This document shows positions 60,401-64,000 of a stretch of DNA of 64,000 nucleotides, in pieces. The notes below the pieces were generated by a model that had not been told where the DNA came from, did not search any database, and saw only the letters and a list, made by a program, of their open reading frames with translations. The DNA lies in the NCBI GenBank assembly GCA_019873645.1, contig JAIOAX010000001.1:234854-298853 (forward strand), read 5' to 3'. Source of the stretch: Chloroflexota bacterium. Its GTDB lineage: Bacteria; Chloroflexota; Anaerolineae; B4-G1; SLSP01. The translations under genes were made by a program, and so were the position numbers. Numbering within the stretch: the first letter of the stretch is position 1; the number at the start of each line of letters is the position of its first letter.

Positions 60401-61033
60401 TCATTGATCCTTACGTGATTGGTTGGCTTTCTGATCAGCCCTGGTGAGGACTTCTCGAAATTGTTCCGCAGTTAACCAACGTTTGTCATAAATGTTCCCA
60501 CCTACAGCAATGACAACACGTCCGTAACGGCCAACAATCTCGCAGGCGAAATGATGTTGTCCATCAAAATAACCTTCAGCACAGAAAGGGCGCATTTCGT
60601 CCGCGTGATGCAAGAATACAATCTGAGGCATCGCTTCCCACCCCTGCAACTTAAAACCAGCATATTCATTGAGCAAAGACTCGTAACCTTGCTTTGCCGC
60701 AGTTTCAGTTTGATAGACATACACTCCCTCACTGATATTTATCCAGGGACGATCACGAAATAGCCTATACCATATATCCTTACCGATTCCATTTGGCACC
60801 AAGGGATGCTCTATATCAACCGCTTCTGGTCCCCATGGGAGATCGTCAACCTCAAGCAGCACAGCTTCCAAGATCGCTTCATCCGGCATCAACGCCGGGG
60901 TGGGTTTAGTAGTCAACGTTATCCAGAGAATTCCGAGCAGCACTGCCGGTAACATCAAGACAAATCCTAAAGTTTTCCACGCACTGCGTTTCATAGGATC
61001 GCCAAACTTGCGAACAAAGTTCATCAGGTTCAT
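60401..61033 (-). CDS. Membrane-anchored protein coupled to an RHS tip; putative immunity protein
   Basis: A 210-residue protein starting at ATG 61033 with GGAG upstream; ATGA overlaps the RHS stop, so translation is coupled. One N-terminal transmembrane helix (TLGFVLMLPAVLLGILWITL) is followed by an extracytoplasmic domain (LEAVLLEVDDLPWGPEAVD, FACEIVGRYGRVVIAVGG, WLTAEQFREVLTRAD). No family is recognised. Position and coupling suggest immunity to the upstream RHS tip; this is inference. Confidence 0.7.
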   Translation of the reverse strand: MNLMNFVRKFGDPMKRSAWKTLGFVLMLPAVLLGILWITLTTKPTPALMPDEAILEAVLLEVDDLPWGPEAVDIEHPLVPNGIGKDIWYRLFRDRPWINISEGVYVYQTETAAKQGYESLLNEYAGFKLQGWEAMPQIVFLHHADEMRPFCAEGYFDGQHHFACEIVGRYGRVVIAVGGNIYDKRWLTAEQFREVLTRADQKANQSRKDQ

Positions 61034-62016
61034 TCCATCTCCGTTGATCGCCAAGTATAGGGGAAGCCCGTCCATCTTTGCTGCGCAAGATTCCGAGGCC
61101 AAAATGCACTCCAGGCCTTACTATAATTCTCATACACTTCGTAGCCCAAGAGTAATGAGTCACGTTGAACATAACGTTGCTGGATACCATTGACTCCCAT
61201 TTCATTGAGCTTTTCGCCGGTGGTTATCACAAAGAAATCACCCGCGCCGCCATATTCAATACCAGCCTCGACCCCACTATTAAGCGGGATTTTTCCTTCA
61301 AATACAACTTCATTGCCACTCCAGGTAACAGGACCTATGCCCAATTCGGGGCTTGTTTTGCCGTTATAACTGTCAACCCCGATTGAAACACCTCCGGCAT
61401 CGACACCCACGGCAAAGTGAATTTCTTGTGAACGTGTCCACTGCCCGGACTCATAGCGCCATACGGTTTGCAGCTCAGGCCCTTGGACACAAGGAGCATA
61501 AACAACGGCAATCTTGGGCACAGCCTCAAAATGGGTTTGATAACGCATAATGACTCCGGCATCGTTTGGGAGTTTCGAAGGCATCGTCCAGTAGTAGTCA
61601 TTAGACGATTGAGTTGTCCCGACAGTCAGGGGCTGCGCAGCTGGTGAAGCATACTCAACATTGTATGGACCGGTAGTACCTGTGTAACAGATACCATCGC
61701 AAGTAGTAGGGGGTTTTATTTGATGGCCATTTGGGTCTATGAAACTCAGTGGATTGTTAGCCGCATAAGCGTATCGGTTCAAATCTCTAGGTTTTTGTGG
61801 CTCGGGCACAATCAAATCGGGACTGATGAAGCGGCTAAGATAAGGGTCGTAGTAGCGAGCGTTGTAGTCATACAATCCCAGCCCGATCTCTTGCCGCTGA
61901 CCCGTGTACCGGCGGTCGGTGGCGAGCGTGCCGCTGCGCGTCTCGCCATACGGGTAGTAGCGCATGTCGGTCAGTTTGCCGCCGCTGGCGTTGGTGCTCA
62001 AGGAGGCGCTGCCCAA
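61030..62016 (-). CDS. RHS core fragment with unrecognised C-terminal tip
   Basis: A 328-residue ORF from a TTG at 62016. Residues 1-97 are an RHS core of a different lineage from units 1 and 3 (GGKLTDMRYYPYGETRSG, EIGLGLYDYNARYYDPYLSRF, RYAYAANNPLSFIDPNGH). The tip (98-328) has beta-rich stretches such as IHFAVGVDAGGVSIGVDSYNG and GKIPLNSGVEAGIEYGGAGDF and matches no family I recognise. Upstream the RHS sequence is split at the GDHLGS motif by an ~80-bp hairpin element (62028-62107), so this is an orphan tip unless recombined or read through. Confidence 0.78.
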   Translation of the reverse strand: MGSASLSTNASGGKLTDMRYYPYGETRSGTLATDRRYTGQRQEIGLGLYDYNARYYDPYLSRFISPDLIVPEPQKPRDLNRYAYAANNPLSFIDPNGHQIKPPTTCDGICYTGTTGPYNVEYASPAAQPLTVGTTQSSNDYYWTMPSKLPNDAGVIMRYQTHFEAVPKIAVVYAPCVQGPELQTVWRYESGQWTRSQEIHFAVGVDAGGVSIGVDSYNGKTSPELGIGPVTWSGNEVVFEGKIPLNSGVEAGIEYGGAGDFFVITTGEKLNEMGVNGIQQRYVQRDSLLLGYEVYENYSKAWSAFWPRNLAQQRWTGFPYTWRSTEME

Positions 62017-62027
62017 TTACCTGTTTT

Positions 62028-62107
62028 TTACCGCCGAGAACGCCGAGCATTTGCTCATTGCCAGCAACGCCGGTTTCTCCGCGCCCTCGGCGCCCTCTGC
62101 GGTGAAA
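62028..62107. repeat. ~80-bp inverted repeat element inserted in an RHS sequence
   Basis: TTACCGCCGAGAACGCCGAG and the inverted arm CTCGGCGCCCTCTGCGGTGAA flank a ~40-nt loop. It has the same design as the hairpin at 967-1101, and its left border touches the interrupted RHS motif. Confidence 0.8.
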
Positions 62108-62216
62108 GATAACCGTGGCTGCGTCAATCCTAAGGCTGTGGTGTAAAAGTGCCGGTCAAGCGTTGTGCTGAAGGATAGCACAGCACCACGATTTTACCAC
62201 TGCCGCTGGGTGCGGC

Positions 62217-62282
62217 TGCCGGTGGATGAGCACCCGGCAGCACGTCTCCCTTTGCTCCGGCGGGGCGCGCCTGCTACCGAAT
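62217..62282. repeat. ~67-bp element shared with 57199-57265
   Basis: See the partner copy. Here it abuts the RHS YD fragment directly, at the end of its HFEWTGS codons. Confidence 0.65.
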
Positions 62283-62283
62283 T

Positions 62284-62459
62284 ACTGCCGGTCCACTCGA
62301 AGTGGTTGCCGACGTAGTAGGTGGTCACGCCGTTCAGCACGGATTTGACGCGGTTGCCGTCGCCATCGCAGACGAAGCTGGCGCTGGTGGCGCCGCTCAC
62401 GGTGGTCAGGCGGTTTTCGGCGTCGTAGACAGTCTCGTTCCATATCGTTGCGCTGGCCG
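62284..62459 (-). pseudogene. RHS YD-repeat fragment (unit 2)
   Basis: The minus strand encodes WNETVYDAENRLTTVSGAT, then SASFVCDGDGNRVKSVLNGV and TTYYVGNHFEWTGS, an in-frame RHS YD-repeat region without a start codon. It breaks at HFEWTGS on one side and at a CCTGTCCTGAGTTTAG stretch on the other. Confidence 0.85.
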
Positions 62460-62501
62460 TGCCTGTCCTGAGTTTAGTCGCAAGATATCAAGTAGAGTGC
62501 A

Positions 62502-62876
62502 TCATCCCACCGCACCGTCTTGCGTTTTTCCTGATGCCTGTTCCATATATCGTTGCCACCCAATTTTCGAAACGAGGAGAGCAACCAACAACATACTCCA
62601 AATTCCCCAACTCTGTAGATATCCTGCTGTTTCGAGTATTACAACACTACCAGCGCAAGTTAACATCACTATCGGCCCCACAATCCTAAATTTATGCTTC
62701 CATCGCCATCCCCAGAATCGAGACGCAGACATATTGATTACCATGCCAAGAACAATTAGAAAAATTCTTAGAACTATCCGTTCTTTAGGCGCAGTAGCTC
62801 CTGCAACGACTAATAACATCCCCAAGATTGTCAAGCTTGTTGGGACTATCCACTTACGTAAAGAATGCCAAATCAT
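62502..62876 (-). CDS. Four-helix membrane protein after an RHS tip; putative immunity protein
   Basis: A 124-residue protein with an excellent SD (GAGGAG) 9 nt before the ATG. Four hydrophobic helices are visible: LTILGMLLVVAGAT, VLRIFLIVLGMVINMSA, FRIVGPIVMLTCAGSVVIL and IWSMLLVALLVSKIGW. No family is recognised. It follows the unit-1 RHS tip by ~140 nt on the same strand, the position of immunity genes in RHS modules. Confidence 0.65.
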   Translation of the reverse strand: MIWHSLRKWIVPTSLTILGMLLVVAGATAPKERIVLRIFLIVLGMVINMSASRFWGWRWKHKFRIVGPIVMLTCAGSVVILETAGYLQSWGIWSMLLVALLVSKIGWQRYMEQASGKTQDGAVG

Positions 62877-63018
62877 TTTTGCATCTCCTCAAATCATGTG
62901 CTGTTTGATCCCACCTAGCTATCTAGATCTAACTTTGCCTTGAAATCGCAATAATTGACATTTTCCCAATTTTCAAAACGATTTGTGCTAACTTGCTATA
63001 GGCATCGCTTATAGAAAG

Positions 63019-64000
63019 CTATCTGGGAAAAGGATATTCTATTGTCCTGTAGGCAGTAGTATCATGGGTCATTGCAATTATTGATGTGAAAGTGTCCGCA
63101 GCGAATTTGGCAACCCCCAATTCTGTAAATGGGGGGATCAACAAAGCAAGATCCACAAGAAATTCGGCACCTTCGCTCCATCCCGGCTTTCCATCTAACG
63201 ATTTGACGAACTCTCCACCCCATCCTTTATACTCAAAGCGTCCAAATCTTGGCTGAATAAGGTTGTATCTCTTAAGAGTTGGAGGGTCACTGCCATAATC
63301 AAACTCGGGCTGAACTACTCCGGTGGCAATAGGATTATATTCTATGAACTTCTTGAAGAGCGCGGCGCTTCCTATGTCCCCGACGTCTCCCGGGCCATAT
63401 ATCATATATGCCCCTTGACCTTGCCAGTTTACCAATTTGGCTGGGGACTGCGGCCCAATGTATCCAGTTTTTTCATTCATAACGTATTCAAATGCCTGGA
63501 TATCTTTACCTGAACCACTAAAGGTTATATACCAGCGTTCAGTACCGGTCCCACCAGGACGCCCAGTATACAAACCTGGCAAATAAGCTTCGCTGGCAGT
63601 CATGGTATACCCGCCTTCAAGGACATTGCGAAGAATATAGTACCAATATGGATCATATTCTTGCCACAGTTGCATAAGTTCTTGCCAGTTATCTCCCAGT
63701 AAAGACGCAAGTTCATCGTCTGTGAAATGCCCCGTCGGATCCGTATACCTGAGCGGCGAATTCAGCACGTAGCTATACCGGTTGAGACTCTGCGGATTCT
63801 CTGGACTGGGCACCAGCGTATCCGCCTGGATGAAACGTCCCAGGGCGGGTCCGCCACTTTGCCACTGCTGCTGGTGGTGATGGAGGTGCTGCCCAGGCCT
63901 GTTCCGGCGCGGCGAACCATCGTGCTCGTGCTGCCGGTCCACGCAAAGTGGCGCCGACGGAGGAGGTGGTCACGCCCCTAGGCACAGATGTGACGCGGTC
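63019..64000 (-). pseudogene. Degenerate RHS core with intact unrecognised tip (unit 1)
   Basis: From 64000 the minus strand shows scraps of RHS (GVTTSSVG, then WTGSTSTMV, then GLGSTSITTSSSGKVA) in shifting frames. The core centre is deleted: GKVA joins directly to DPALGRFIQADTLVPSP with one base missing. From ~63849 the frame is open to 63019: RYSYVLNSPLRYTDPTGH followed by a ~220-residue tip (DDELASLLGDNWQELMQLWQ, PGDVGDIGSAALFKKFIE, FAADTFTSIIAMTHD) with no recognised family. The tip is intact but has no functional RHS body here. The gene continues beyond the window edge. Confidence 0.8.

Overview
The window is a high-GC bacterial chromosome segment with short intergenic gaps, many 1-14 nt gene overlaps and clear TTGACA/TATAAT promoters. 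The gene content points to a filamentous-type Chloroflexota (Anaerolineae/Caldilineae-like) bacterium: two very large secreted clan CD (C25/gingipain-like) proteases with DUF11 or Asp-box repeats, folate-dependent TrmFO, DnaK-GrpE-DnaJ beside HtrA, an AGE-family cellobiose epimerase, a KimA-like permease, and several toxin-antitoxin (TA) pairs. The phylum is an inference from gene content; there is no rRNA in the window.

Layout. 0-9 kb: a MarR regulator with a textbook promoter in front of a truncated ABC exporter, an FAD oxidoreductase, an orphan hybrid histidine kinase, and a cfa-geranylgeranyl-reductase-MFS lipid operon. 9-14 kb: VapBC, cellobiose 2-epimerase, an aminotransferase, a DUF433/DUF5615 TA pair with a frameshifted toxin, and an LCP-family protein. 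14-21 kb: a minus-strand block of secreted proteins (two DNRLRE proteins and a 1392-residue C25 protease). 21-30 kb: DUF1461 membrane protein, GH13 enzyme, then dnaK-grpE-dnaJ-usp-htrA and trmFO. 30-39 kb: an unrecognised two-gene operon, a leaderless MazEF-like pair whose toxin is frameshifted, tRNA-Arg(TCT), an HDAC-like deacetylase, and a DUF4129-MoxR-DUF58 operon. 39-50 kb: a cation antiporter behind a terminator-ending leader, an APC/KimA-like permease, dksA-like/lspA/RluA-like, a nitrilase-family amidohydrolase, a GNAT-like protein and clpB. 50-57 kb: a 2074-residue Asp-box/C25 protease and rubrerythrin. 57-64 kb: an array of broken RHS cores, each followed by its own C-terminal tip and a small membrane or lipoprotein gene (putative immunity), with a TA module nested between two copies of the RHS core.

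The most unusual aspects are (i) the orphan RHS tip/immunity array; (ii) an exceptional density of short tandem repeats with 7-, 8-, 9- or 16-nt units, in intergenic gaps, encoding the C-termini of three proteins and placed inside two coding regions; (iii) a set of ~80-bp hairpins built from 9-nt units, one of which splits an RHS gene; and (iv) a leader before the cation antiporter with an 11-nt antiterminator able to disrupt a strong terminator. Many starts in the ORF track were moved inward to ATG/GTG codons with Shine-Dalgarno (SD) support.
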